Assembly: GCA_007693585.1 (NCBI GenBank)
Contig: REDH01000102.1
Span: 1 to 44,643 of the forward strand
From: Deltaproteobacteria bacterium
GTDB lineage: Bacteria; Myxococcota_A; Bradymonadia; REDH01
Direction: 5' to 3'
DNA length: 44,643 bases
In this document: one piece after another, positions 17,076 through 25,788 of the stretch
Numbering within the stretch: position 1 is the stretch's first letter
Layout of the letters: every line of letters begins with the position of its first letter
Notes under the pieces: generated by a model
What the model was told of the DNA's origin: nothing
The model's database searches: none
Seen by the model: only the letters and a program-made list of their open reading frames with translations
Position numbers and translations under genes: made by a program

Positions 17076-17822
17076 TCAGCGCGAAAGCTCGTCCGCCCCC
17101 GACGCCTTCGCGGTCACGATGGTCCCGATGCGGTCGCCCATCGCCACCCGGGTCATGTTGCCCTCGACCTTCATGTTGAACACGATGATCGGGAGCCCGT
17201 TCTCCTTGCACAGCGCCACCGCCGTCGAGTCCATGACCCGCAGGTTGCGCGTCAGCACCTCGTCGTACGTCAGCCGCTCGAACATGCTCGCATCCGGGGA
17301 CGTGCGGGGATCCGCATCGTACACACCATCCACCATCGTCGCCTTGCAGATGACCTCGGCATGCATCTCCATGGCCCGCAGACAGGCCGCCATGTCCGTC
17401 GTGAAGTAGGGGTTACCCGTACCGGCCGCGAAGATCACGATCCGCCCCTTCTCCAGGTGCCGCATCGCCCGGCGACGAATGTACGGCTCCGCCACCTCCT
17501 GCATCGCGATGGCGCTGAGCACCCGCGTCTGCAGCCCCTCCTTCTCCAGCGCGTCCTGCAGCGCCAGCGCGTTGATGACCGTGGCCAGCATCCCCATGTA
17601 GTCCGCGGAAGCCCGGTCCATGCCGCGCGCACTGGCCGCCACCCCGCGGAAGATGTTGCCGCCGCCGTTGACGATCGACACCTGCACGCCAAGCTCGTGC
17701 AGCGCCCGAACCTCGCGGGCCAGCGTCGTCAGCACCGCAGGCTCGATCCCGTGGCCCGCCTCGCCCGACAGGGCTTCACCCGACAGCTTCAGCATCATCC
17801 GCGCATAGCGAGGCTCGGTCAT
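17076..17822 (-). CDS. pyrH: UMP kinase
   Basis: A 248-residue member of the bacterial UMP kinase (amino acid kinase fold) family, which phosphorylates UMP to UDP in pyrimidine nucleotide synthesis. Visible motifs: MLKLSGEAL at the N-terminus, [10 protein letters not shown], the nucleotide segment [13 protein letters not shown], and [13 protein letters not shown]. The start ATG is preceded by GGAG (CCGGAGTCGACGATG). It lies between tsf and frr on the same strand. An intrinsic terminator lies in the 76-bp tsf-pyrH gap, so pyrH and frr may be partly uncoupled from ribosomal protein expression. Confidence 0.97.
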   Translation of the reverse strand: MTEPRYARMMLKLSGEALSGEAGHGIEPAVLTTLAREVRALHELGVQVSIVNGGGNIFRGVAASARGMDRASADYMGMLATVINALALQDALEKEGLQTRVLSAIAMQEVAEPYIRRRAMRHLEKGRIVIFAAGTGNPYFTTDMAACLRAMEMHAEVICKATMVDGVYDADPRTSPDASMFERLTYDEVLTRNLRVMDSTAVALCKENGLPIIVFNMKVEGNMTRVAMGDRIGTIVTAKASGADELSR

Positions 17823-17845
17823 CGTCGACTCCGGAAAGCGAGGGA

Positions 17846-17883
17846 GATAAGAAAAGACCCGCGTCCCTGTCGGGAGGCGGGTC
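17846..17883 (-). terminator. Rho-independent terminator between tsf and pyrH
   Basis: Read on the minus strand: GACCCGC, a mismatch, TCCC, a 4-nt loop, GGGA, then GCGGGTC, followed by CTTTTCTTAT. The outer stem arms are 17877-17883 and 17856-17862, the inner stem is TCCC/GGGA, and the T-rich tract follows at 17846-17855. This is the best-formed intrinsic terminator in the window. It should end or attenuate the rpsB-tsf transcript. Confidence 0.8.
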
Positions 17884-17898
17884 CGCCGGCTGGGGCGA

Positions 17899-18816
17899 CT
17901 ACTTCAGCGTCGCCGCTACCTCTTCGGCCAGGTTGCTCTCCTTCTTCTCGATGCCCTCCCCGCGCGCGAAGCGCGTGAAGCCCTCGAGCGTGATGCGCGC
18001 CCCAGCCTCCTTCGCAACTCGGTCGATCTCCCCCTGGATCGTCACGTCCGGATTCTTCACGAACGGCTGGTCGACAAGGCAGATCTCCTTGCGCCACTTG
18101 CGAATGCGGCCAATGACCATCTTTTCGACGATCTCGGCAGGCTTGCCCTCTTCCATCGCCTGCTCCGTGAGCACCCGCTTCTCGTTCTCCACCACGTTCT
18201 CGTCGATCTCCGACTCGCGCGTGAAGTGCGGCGCCATCGCCGCAGCGTGCATCGCCACGTCACGACCCAGCTCCTCGGCCGACGCGCCCGGCACCGAACC
18301 CTCCGCGCCGAACTGCACGAGCACGCCGATCGCGCCGCCCATGTGCACGTACTCACCCACGAAACCATCCCCTTCGGCCTTCAGAAGCGCCGCGCGCCGC
18401 AAGGTGATGTTCTCGCCGGTCCCGGCCACCCGCTCCTTGCGGACCTCCTCCACCGGACGCCCACCGAGATCGGACGCCAGAAGCGCATCGATGTCCGTGA
18501 TCCCCGTCGCTGCAACATGCGCGACAAGCTCGCTCACGAATCCCTCGAACGCCTCGTTGCGGGCCACGAAGTCCGTCTCGCAGTTCACCTCGATCATCGC
18601 GCCGGTCTTCCGGTCCTCCGATACCCAGGTGCCCACGAGTCCCTCGGCCGCCACGCGGTCCGCCTTCTTGTCCGCCTTCGCGATGCCCTTGATCTTCAGG
18701 TACTCGGCCGCCTTCTGCAGATCACCATCGTTCTCCGCAAGAGCCTTCTTGCAGTCCATCATGCCCGCCCCGGTCATCTCCCGGAGCTCCTTCACCGCAC
18801 TGGCCGTGATTGCCAT
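17899..18816 (-). CDS. tsf: Translation elongation factor Ts
   Basis: A 305-residue protein. The N-terminal UBA-like domain ([20 protein letters not shown], then DCKKAL) and the core motif [13 protein letters not shown] are diagnostic; the C-terminal [12 protein letters not shown] part completes the family length. EF-Ts exchanges GDP on EF-Tu. The ATG at 18814-18816 has an AGGAG site seven to eight bases upstream. The frame stays open far upstream through rpsB because of high GC; that extension is not coding. It follows rpsB by 44 bp and is followed by a terminator. Confidence 0.97.
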   Translation of the reverse strand: MAITASAVKELREMTGAGMMDCKKALAENDGDLQKAAEYLKIKGIAKADKKADRVAAEGLVGTWVSEDRKTGAMIEVNCETDFVARNEAFEGFVSELVAHVAATGITDIDALLASDLGGRPVEEVRKERVAGTGENITLRRAALLKAEGDGFVGEYVHMGGAIGVLVQFGAEGSVPGASAEELGRDVAMHAAAMAPHFTRESEIDENVVENEKRVLTEQAMEEGKPAEIVEKMVIGRIRKWRKEICLVDQPFVKNPDVTIQGEIDRVAKEAGARITLEGFTRFARGEGIEKKESNLAEEVAATLK

Positions 18817-18860
18817 CGTTCGTTCTCCTTTCGTTCGATCGTCGCCCGACAGGGCAGCAT

Positions 18861-19709
18861 TCACTCCGCCGTCGGCTCCGCAGTCGGCTCCGCAGCCGGC
18901 TCCGCCGCAGCGGCAGCAGCCGCGCCCGGCTTGATGATGACCTCGGCCGTACTGGCCTCCGCCGTCTGAACGCCGTGCTCCTCGCTGTACGTCGTCGCGG
19001 CAGCGTCCTCGCGTCCTCCCTTGCTCCCCCGACGGGATCCCTCGATGCACGCGTCGGCAATCGCCCCGCAGAACAGGCGGATGCTCCGGATGGCGTCGTC
19101 GTTCGCCGGGATCACGTAGTCCACCAGATCGGGGTCGCAGTTCGTGTCGACCAGACCCACGACCGGAATGCCGAGCGTTCGCGCCTCGCGCACCGCGATC
19201 ATCTCCTTGCGCGGGTCGACCACGAAAAGGGCACCGGGAAGGTGCTCCATCTCCTTGATCCCGCCCAGGTTCGCCTCCAGCTTCTCGCGCTGGCGCGTCA
19301 TCATCAGCGCTTCCTTCTTCGTGAACTTGTCGAAGGAACCGTCCAGCGCCATCTTGTCGAGCTTCTTGAGCTTGTCGATGCTCTGGCGAATCGTGCGCCA
19401 GTTCGTCAGCGTGCCGCCCAGCCAGCGATTCGTGATCCAGTACTGCTTCGACCGCGCAGCCTCCTCCGCCACGATCTCCTGAGCCTGCTTCTTCGTCCCC
19501 ACGAAGAGCACGTTCCGACCCTGACTCACCACGCCGGAGACGAACTCCTGCGCCCGATCGAAGGCCCGGACCGTCTTCGACAGGTCGATGATGTAGATCC
19601 CGTTGCGAGCACCATAGATGTACTCGCGCATCTTGGGGTCCCAACGAGAGGTCTGGTGCCCGAAGTGGACGCCCGCCTCCAGCAGATCGCGCATGCTGAC
19701 ACTGGCCAT
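18861..19709 (-). CDS. rpsB: 30S ribosomal protein S2
   Basis: A 282-residue S2 protein. Signature segments: [20 protein letters not shown] at the N-terminus, [14 protein letters not shown], and later [16 protein letters not shown] and [20 protein letters not shown]. The family core ends near residue 230; a 50-residue tail follows, ending in an Ala-rich run and an AEPxAEP repeat that is also visible as a short direct DNA repeat at 18865-18905. Such acidic Ala/Pro/Glu tails occur in some high-GC S2 proteins. The start at 19707-19709 has a GGGAGAG site; an upstream in-frame ATG (19745) adds 12 unlikely residues. Confidence 0.97.
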   Translation of the reverse strand: MASVSMRDLLEAGVHFGHQTSRWDPKMREYIYGARNGIYIIDLSKTVRAFDRAQEFVSGVVSQGRNVLFVGTKKQAQEIVAEEAARSKQYWITNRWLGGTLTNWRTIRQSIDKLKKLDKMALDGSFDKFTKKEALMMTRQREKLEANLGGIKEMEHLPGALFVVDPRKEMIAVREARTLGIPVVGLVDTNCDPDLVDYVIPANDDAIRSIRLFCGAIADACIEGSRRGSKGGREDAAATTYSEEHGVQTAEASTAEVIIKPGAAAAAAAEPAAEPTAEPTAE

Positions 19710-20019
19710 GTTCTCTCTCCCGTGCGTTGTGGCTGGCACGACCATCTTCCCGGCTCGTCAAAGGCCCCGCAGGGCCACGCACGACGAGCCGGTCCGGCCG
19801 CGCCTGAAGTCCGCGCGGTCCTAGTCGCCCCCGCCCGCAAGATCAAGCGCCAATCCCGTGGCGAGCCGCAACCGGCAGGGGGATCGCGAGCGAGCCGCCG
19901 ATCCCCCTGCCGGCAGGAATGCCACCATGGGGAACATGCGATCCGGGTCCGTCCGGCTGACGAGGGCCGTCGCATCGCGTCCCGCCAGCGGCAAGCCGGA
20001 CCGTGCGATCACACTGCCG
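19710..20019 (-). promoter_or_regulatory. Upstream region and possible leader of the rpsB operon
   Basis: These 310 bp hold no credible gene. A GC-rich hairpin GGCCC-CGCA-GGGCC at 19763-19776 would lie in the rpsB 5' leader, followed on the minus strand by TTTGA; it could be part of an autoregulatory S2-binding leader, but I cannot match a known leader family. A second, stronger inverted repeat at 19872-19913 is listed separately. Confidence 0.4.
19872..19913 (-). terminator. Strong 15-bp inverted repeat downstream of the HTTM gene
   Basis: Arms CCGGCAGGGGGATCG (19872-19886) and its exact complement (19899-19913) enclose a 12-nt loop. The position, about 100 bp after the stop of the HTTM-DCC gene and before rpsB, fits transcription termination. 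No T-tract follows on the minus strand, so it would be a non-canonical or Rho-assisted terminator, or an RNA-stabilising hairpin. Confidence 0.6.
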
Positions 20020-22140
20020 TCAGGTCGACTCCGCGCTCGATTCCTCTTCCGGCGCCTCCCGCATTCGACCCGGCTCATCGTCGTCCGCCGGCCGCCCGAA
20101 GCACCAGTGCCGCCAGAGCAACTGGCGATCCCCCTCCACCTCGCGAGCACCCCCGAGCACGTCCCGGCGCATGACCACCCGGTAGACCCGGAACCGGTCC
20201 AGCCGGTCCTCCCCCTCGTGCAACCCGTTCCACCGCCGACAGACGTACCGCCCGTAGTGCAGCCGCGCCTCCCGGTGATCCCGGTTGCGATAGCTCGTCA
20301 GATAGCGACGCCAGCGATAGCTCGCCCAGTGCGCCCGCGCCTCGCCACGCTCCGGCGGTGACCACGTCAGCGCCTTCGCCGAACCCGCATCGATCCGACC
20401 ACGGCCCCCATAGAGGTCCACCCGCCGACCGTCCGACAGCGTCGCGTCGATCACCAGATGACTCTCCCACTTCACCGGCGTACGGAACATCTTCCACGAC
20501 TGGCCGAACCGGAACGCCGTCTGCACCTGACGCACGGGCTCCGGAAGCCGAAGCGCGTCGATCCCCCACGCGAACGAGAAGGGCGCATACAGCACCAGCA
20601 GCAGCACCACACCCTGCAGAACCACCGGCGTCCTCACCGGGTACGGCCGCTCCACCAGCGGCTCCGTGAACCGCGCGAAGAACCCACGGTTGTCCGCCAC
20701 CAGCCGGTACGCCCGGTCCCCGAGCCAGTGGACAGGACGCCACAGCAGGACCGGCACCAGCCACCACGCCCAGGGACTGTGCCGAACCACCGCCACGATC
20801 CCGTCGAACCGAAGGTGTCTCGCCCCGTCCGCATCCTCCACCACCCACGACCACTCCCGCTGAACCAGCGCATCCACCTCCGGATCCGCCGTCGACGGAC
20901 GCACCCCCGCCACCGCCGGCAGAAGGAACTCCCGAAGCAACTGCGTCCCCTTCCGGCAGAACCCGCAGTCCGCATCGTGATACAGCGTCAGCCCCGCCGC
21001 CCGCCGAGCCGCGCCACGCAGCGCCAGCCGATCCCACCACCGACCGTCGACGCACACCAGCAGCGCCGCCGTGCTCACCACCGGAAACCACCCCACCTGC
21101 AACGTCACCAGCAGACCGAACTGCAACAGCGTGAGCAGCCCCAGGGCCAGCAGCCTGCTCCCCGCCAGCACCCATCGCCGTCGCTCCCGATCCAGCAGCA
21201 GCATCCCCGGCAACAGCACCAGCGCCGGCGCAAGCAACTCGACCCCCACCGTGAACAGCGTCAGCCCCCGCACCGCCGCGAGCGGCAGCACCGAGGACAC
21301 CCAGCGCCCGAGCGGCGTCACGAACTCCGGATGCAGCGCGTACCCCACCGCCAGAAGGTCCGGCCACCACGATGGATTGCCCAGCTTCACCACCGCGCTG
21401 AACGCGTACGTCAACGGCATCTGCAGCAACAGCGCCAGGGTCGCCACCGAAACCACCCGCACCGGCCGCCGGGCCCGACGCGTATCCAGCGCCGCATCCA
21501 CCGAGAAACGCCCCCCCCACGGCACGAACACCCCCCACAGCAGCATCAGCAGCAGCAGCGAGTCCCCCGCCTGCGACACCATCGCGTTGCGGTTGACCAG
21601 CGACAGGTACAGCAACCACGACAGCACCGTCGCCCAGCGCGTCCTCCACCCCACCAGCAGCATCCCGCCGAGCACCGCCTGCACCGCCAGCATGACGTGC
21701 ATCCAGCCGGCCTGGCCCCCCAGAAGGTGCAACGAGAACATCCACGGATTGGACGACCGCTCCAGCCACGCCTGCCGCGGCAGAATCCCCGCGTCCGTGT
21801 AGAACGCCCCCGCGTCCATCCACAGCGACGCCAGGCTCCCCAGCAGCGCGACCGCGAGTCCGATCCGCACCAGCGCCAGCGTGCGCAGGTCGAGCCCGAA
21901 CACGTCATCCACCCAGGCCAGCAGCGCCGAAGACCACCGCGGACGATCCCCGGCTTCCCCCGTGCCGGAGTGCTCTCCCCCCGGCGAACCGATCGACTGG
22001 ACGTCCGCGGGCACCGCGCCGTCCCCACCAGGTCCGTGGACCGCGGAACGAGCTGCACGAGCGTCGCTCCGTCCGGACTCCAAATCGTCCAGCTCGACCC
22101 GCTCGTCCTCCGATCCCTGCTCGCCTGACCCTGCGCTCAT
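20020..22140 (-). CDS. HTTM membrane domain plus DCC-type thiol oxidoreductase domain protein
   Basis: A 706-residue protein. After about 70 acidic, disordered residues, residues 80-365 form a polytopic membrane domain resembling HTTM, the vitamin K-dependent gamma-carboxylase-like family (for example LVNRNAMVSQAGDSLLLLML and AFSAVVKLGNPSWWPDLLAV). Residues 385-490 resemble the DCC (DUF393) thiol-disulfide oxidoreductase family, with the motif YHDADCGFC (Cys392 and Cys395) and LVADNRGFFARF. A further hydrophobic helix near 505-522 precedes a soluble C-terminal domain. HTTM and DCC proteins are often fused or neighbours, and the substrate is unknown. The chosen ATG is at 22138-22140, with a GAGG upstream; an ATG ten codons earlier is possible. 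Confidence 0.8.
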   Translation of the reverse strand: MSAGSGEQGSEDERVELDDLESGRSDARAARSAVHGPGGDGAVPADVQSIGSPGGEHSGTGEAGDRPRWSSALLAWVDDVFGLDLRTLALVRIGLAVALLGSLASLWMDAGAFYTDAGILPRQAWLERSSNPWMFSLHLLGGQAGWMHVMLAVQAVLGGMLLVGWRTRWATVLSWLLYLSLVNRNAMVSQAGDSLLLLMLLWGVFVPWGGRFSVDAALDTRRARRPVRVVSVATLALLLQMPLTYAFSAVVKLGNPSWWPDLLAVGYALHPEFVTPLGRWVSSVLPLAAVRGLTLFTVGVELLAPALVLLPGMLLLDRERRRWVLAGSRLLALGLLTLLQFGLLVTLQVGWFPVVSTAALLVCVDGRWWDRLALRGAARRAAGLTLYHDADCGFCRKGTQLLREFLLPAVAGVRPSTADPEVDALVQREWSWVVEDADGARHLRFDGIVAVVRHSPWAWWLVPVLLWRPVHWLGDRAYRLVADNRGFFARFTEPLVERPYPVRTPVVLQGVVLLLVLYAPFSFAWGIDALRLPEPVRQVQTAFRFGQSWKMFRTPVKWESHLVIDATLSDGRRVDLYGGRGRIDAGSAKALTWSPPERGEARAHWASYRWRRYLTSYRNRDHREARLHYGRYVCRRWNGLHEGEDRLDRFRVYRVVMRRDVLGGAREVEGDRQLLWRHWCFGRPADDDEPGRMREAPEEESSAEST

Positions 22141-22216
22141 GGCTGTGCTCGCCTCACCCGGAGGACCCATTCCTGCGCCCGTGGCAGGTTTGGCCGCGAC
22201 CGTCAATCCTGCCCCG

Positions 22217-23836
22217 CTATGGGGAGGGTGCCGCCTCGTTCTCCAGCGCGCGGCCAGGGTGGACGGGGCGCGCCTCGCCACAGGCGTCCCGCTCCGGATC
22301 GTCGAACCACGCGAGGAACGCCTGGGCCGCGGCGTCCGAGTACCGCACCGGCACTGCGCCCATCTCCCGAATTGCGCGTTCCTCGGTCTCCTCGAACACA
22401 CGCACCAGAACGTCGGTATCGCCCGCCATCTCCACAATCCGACGGTTGTCCTCGAGGCGCCGAAGCGTCGAGATGACCACCCGGGCGCGACCCACGGAAG
22501 CCCGGTCGAGCACACCGGGGTCGAGGGCATCACCGCGCAGTGGAACACCGCCGATCCGGTCGACCCACGCATCGACGGCGGGGTCGTCGTCGATCACCAG
22601 CACGGTATCCCCGCGCTCCACCAGCTCGAGCACCAGTGCCTCCGTGTTCGCGCCGCAGCCGAGGAGAAGAATGTGTCCCTCCCGGTGCGCCTCTTCCGGA
22701 TCCTTGCGAAAGCGTGACGGGTGAAGGCGCAGCAGGCGCATCGCGTTGCGGTCCGTTGCGAGAAACTGGGTGAATGCCATGGTGCAGACCGTCACCAGCG
22801 TGATCGCGGCCAGGAGGCTGTCGCCCAGATAGCCCTGATCTGCAGCGAGAAGTGCCACGACCAGGGAGAACTCGCTCGTCTGCGCGAGCAGCAGGCCGGC
22901 TTCGATCGACGATCGACTGGTCATGCCGGCCCGCTCCGCCACGGTAGCCACGATGGGCGGCGTCAGGAGCACCACCGCCGCGATCAGCAGGCTCGCGAGC
23001 AGGAGTCCCTGCATGTCCGGAAAGACGAGGGAGGCGCCGAGGCTCGTGAGGAAGATGGCGATGAAGAAATCGGACAGGCTGGTGAGCTGGCCGCGGATGA
23101 CGGCGTTCACGGGGAACGAGGACACCGCGAACCCGGCAGCGAATGCACCCGTGATCATCGGAATGTCGAGCACGTGGGCGGCGGCGAGGAAGACGAAGAG
23201 GATGGCGAGCACGACGATGAGGATGGCCTCGTCGTCGAGACGAAGGGTGGTGAGCAGCCACGGGACGATCGAACGCGCCCAGACCCAGGCGATGGCGATC
23301 AGCAGCGCGGAGCGGAGGAGGGCGCTCTCCACCGCCTGCAGGCCGTTGTCCCACTGCAGGAGAGCACCGAGCGCGAGGACCACGAGCACGTCCTGCACGA
23401 GCAGCACGCCGAGCACGAGCCTGCCGTAGGGTTCGTAGAACTGGCGCTTCTTCTTCAGCACCCGCACGACGACGAAGGTCGAGCTGGCGGCGAGGGCGAG
23501 GGCGACGAAGCTCGACTCGCGCAGATCGAGGCCCACGAGGTGCCCGATCAGAAACCCCGCAGCGCCGAGCAGCAGGAGCTGGAGGAGGCCGACGGAGAGG
23601 GCGGTCGTCCCGAGGCTCCGGAACCGCCGCGGGTTCAGCTCGGTGCCTGCCATGAACACGAGAACCGTGACCCCGAGCAGGAGCAACGAGCTCATCATGT
23701 TCGGGTCTTCGACGAGGCCCGTGCTCCGCAGGATGAACCCCGCTGCGATGAGCAGCGGCATCGAAGGGAGCCGCAGGGCATTCGCCGCGCCGTGCGCGAT
23801 GGCGGCCGCGAGCAGGACGAGGGCGACCGCCGTCAT
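22217..23836 (-). CDS. CPA2-type cation/proton antiporter with TrkA-N domain
   Basis: A 539-residue membrane protein. About twelve transmembrane helices cover residues 1-390, with typical CPA2 segments such as LLLLGVTVLVFMAGTELNPRR, LVLGVLLVQDVLVVLALGAL and ITGAFAAGFAVSSFP. The C-terminal Rossmann domain has a nucleotide-binding strand, ILLLGCGANTEALVLELVER, followed by the acidic VLVIDDDP. Such proteins exchange K+ or Na+ for protons at the inner membrane and are gated by NAD(H) or similar ligands. The ATG at 23834-23836 overlaps the end of the upstream antiporter gene by 4 nt. The two proteins are clearly different paralogues and may form one complex. The + strand is G-rich here, unlike both flanks. 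Confidence 0.87.
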   Translation of the reverse strand: MTAVALVLLAAAIAHGAANALRLPSMPLLIAAGFILRSTGLVEDPNMMSSLLLLGVTVLVFMAGTELNPRRFRSLGTTALSVGLLQLLLLGAAGFLIGHLVGLDLRESSFVALALAASSTFVVVRVLKKKRQFYEPYGRLVLGVLLVQDVLVVLALGALLQWDNGLQAVESALLRSALLIAIAWVWARSIVPWLLTTLRLDDEAILIVVLAILFVFLAAAHVLDIPMITGAFAAGFAVSSFPVNAVIRGQLTSLSDFFIAIFLTSLGASLVFPDMQGLLLASLLIAAVVLLTPPIVATVAERAGMTSRSSIEAGLLLAQTSEFSLVVALLAADQGYLGDSLLAAITLVTVCTMAFTQFLATDRNAMRLLRLHPSRFRKDPEEAHREGHILLLGCGANTEALVLELVERGDTVLVIDDDPAVDAWVDRIGGVPLRGDALDPGVLDRASVGRARVVISTLRRLEDNRRIVEMAGDTDVLVRVFEETEERAIREMGAVPVRYSDAAAQAFLAWFDDPERDACGEARPVHPGRALENEAAPSP

Positions 23837-25503
23837 GTCCGCACCTCGAGTGCGGTGAGGCGCTCCCGCATCCGACCGATGCCGGCGCGCTTGCTGTCGA
23901 TCAGGTAGTCCACCCCGAGATCGGCCAGCTCCGTGGTGACCGCGCTGTCGAACGCGTGGATGGCACACGCCACATCCGCCCGATCGCAATGGTAGGCCAC
24001 CAGATTGTTCGTGTCCTCGATCTGCAGCGCGGAGATGACGATCCGGGCGGTGCGGAAGTCAGCCTCCTCCAGGACCGGCAGAAACTCCACGTTGCCGAGC
24101 ATGGTCGCGCAGGGAAGTTCCCGGAGCTTCTGCGGGTCGGTGTCGATGGCAAGGACCTGGAGGCCACGATCGTGCATGGCGCTCACGAGGCTGCGCCCGA
24201 GGGTGTTCATGCCGATGATGACCACGTGCCCCTCCCGGGCCCCTGCGGGCGCGTCGTCAGGTGTTTGCGACGCGCGGAAGAGCTTGAGAACGCCGGTTCG
24301 GCGGACAAGCGCGTAGAGCGCGTCATTGTACAGGATCATGTAGGCGGAGATCACGATCGTGACGAGACCCACGAGAGCGACGATGGCGAGGATGCTGTCG
24401 TCGATGAGACCCGCAGCCAGACCCATCGCGGCAAAGATGAACGAGAACTCGCTGATCTGGGCGACGGTGACGCTGGTCTTGAAGCTCGTTTCCTCGCTGT
24501 ACCCGAAGCGCGCGATGATGATCATGAAGATGAACGGGTTCCCGATCAGCACGAAGAGGGCGAGCACGAGCGCGGGCAGAAGCTGCTCGCTCGCCTCTCC
24601 GAGCTGCATCTGTGCCCCGAGGGTCACGAAGAAGACCGCAATGAAGAAGTTCATGAGAGGCTGGACCCGGCGCCGGAGGTCGTGGGCGCAACCGAGCTGG
24701 GCCAGGCTGACGCCGGCGAGGAACGCGCCGATCTCCGGGGAGAGGCTCATGAGCTCCGCGCCCAGCACGAAGGCGAAACACCAGCACAGGCTCCAGATGA
24801 ACAGCGTCTCCGGGCTTCGGGCGGCCCAGGCGAACGGGCGTGGAAGTACCCAGCGCGAGGCCACGAGGGCCACCACAAGCATGGCGGCCATGCCGGCGAA
24901 GGCGATGCCCAGGTCCCGGAGGATGACCCCCATCCCGGCCGCCTCTCCGCCGGTCGCCCCGAGGCCGGCCAGAAATGTCAGCGCGACGATGACGACCAGG
25001 TCCTGCACGAGAAAAATGCCCACCGCGATTCGGCCGTACAGGGCGTGCACGTCCTTCTTCTGATCGAGCAGCTTCACGACCACCACGGTCGAGCTGAACG
25101 TCAACGCTGTCGCCAGGAAGAAGGACTCCACCGTGGTGAAGCCGAGGAGCATGGCGAGGACGAAGCCGATGGCTGCGGTGAAGACGACCTGACCGATGCC
25201 TGCCGCCACGGCGACCTTCCCGACGTCCCGGATGCGGTCGAGGCTGAGCTCGAGCCCCACGAGAAAGAGAAGCAGGGCGATGCCGAGCTCGGCGATGATC
25301 GCGATGGCGGCCTCGGTCCCGTCCGCATGATCGTGGGAGAGGGCACTGCTCAGGTCCACGAGCCCGGTGATGGGCCCGAGGATGAGTCCGGCGGCGATGA
25401 ACAGGATGATGCTCGGGATCGCCAGCTTTCGCGCGGCCACGAGGAGGACGCCAGAGAGAACGACCATCAGGCCGAGGACCTGTAGGAGCTGGCCTTCGCC
25501 CAC
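23833..25503 (-). CDS. CPA2-type cation/proton antiporter with TrkA-N domain (second copy)
   Basis: A 556-residue membrane protein when begun at the GTG at 25501-25503. This start keeps the whole first helix (GEGQLLQVLGLMVVLSGVLL); the next ATG (25467) would cut into it, and the longer upstream frame is Arg/Pro-rich and not membrane-like. Family segments: LGIALLLFLVGLELSLDRIR, FFLATALTFSSTVVVVKLLD, GIFLVQDLVVIVALTF and EIGAFLAGVSLAQLG. The C-terminal nucleotide-binding domain begins HVVIIGMNTLGRSLVSAM with the acidic residue in VLAIDTDP. It resembles KefB/YbaL-type antiporters. It is the first gene of the pair, its TGA lying in the ATG of the second. The ion carried and the ligand sensed cannot be inferred. 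Confidence 0.87.
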   Translation of the reverse strand: MGEGQLLQVLGLMVVLSGVLLVAARKLAIPSIILFIAAGLILGPITGLVDLSSALSHDHADGTEAAIAIIAELGIALLLFLVGLELSLDRIRDVGKVAVAAGIGQVVFTAAIGFVLAMLLGFTTVESFFLATALTFSSTVVVVKLLDQKKDVHALYGRIAVGIFLVQDLVVIVALTFLAGLGATGGEAAGMGVILRDLGIAFAGMAAMLVVALVASRWVLPRPFAWAARSPETLFIWSLCWCFAFVLGAELMSLSPEIGAFLAGVSLAQLGCAHDLRRRVQPLMNFFIAVFFVTLGAQMQLGEASEQLLPALVLALFVLIGNPFIFMIIIARFGYSEETSFKTSVTVAQISEFSFIFAAMGLAAGLIDDSILAIVALVGLVTIVISAYMILYNDALYALVRRTGVLKLFRASQTPDDAPAGAREGHVVIIGMNTLGRSLVSAMHDRGLQVLAIDTDPQKLRELPCATMLGNVEFLPVLEEADFRTARIVISALQIEDTNNLVAYHCDRADVACAIHAFDSAVTTELADLGVDYLIDSKRAGIGRMRERLTALEVRT

Positions 25504-25788
25504 GCAGGATCCGGGGTGTGCTTGAAGAGATGGGCCGCGGAAGCCCGGGAGCGGCACGCGGACGGCGCGCACGGCCGGCAGACTAAGCCATGCGCGCCGG
25601 CTCGGCAACGCCTCGCCGGCGCCGTCGCCCGGATCGGCAGGGTGATCGCAACGTCGGGGGGGGGGCGACCCGGCAAGGCACCGTTGGGTGGTTCCCATCA
25701 GCCGCAGCTGTCCGGATCATGGCGACCCTCGACGATGCCGCGCATGCCGGAAGGGAGCGATGGCGGCTTCGCGACAGCCCTCCCCGGG

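Noticed and set aside
17899-19782. EF-Ts extended N-terminally to 627 residues
   Set aside because: The extension is an out-of-frame reading of rpsB; EF-Ts has a good ribosome site at 18816.
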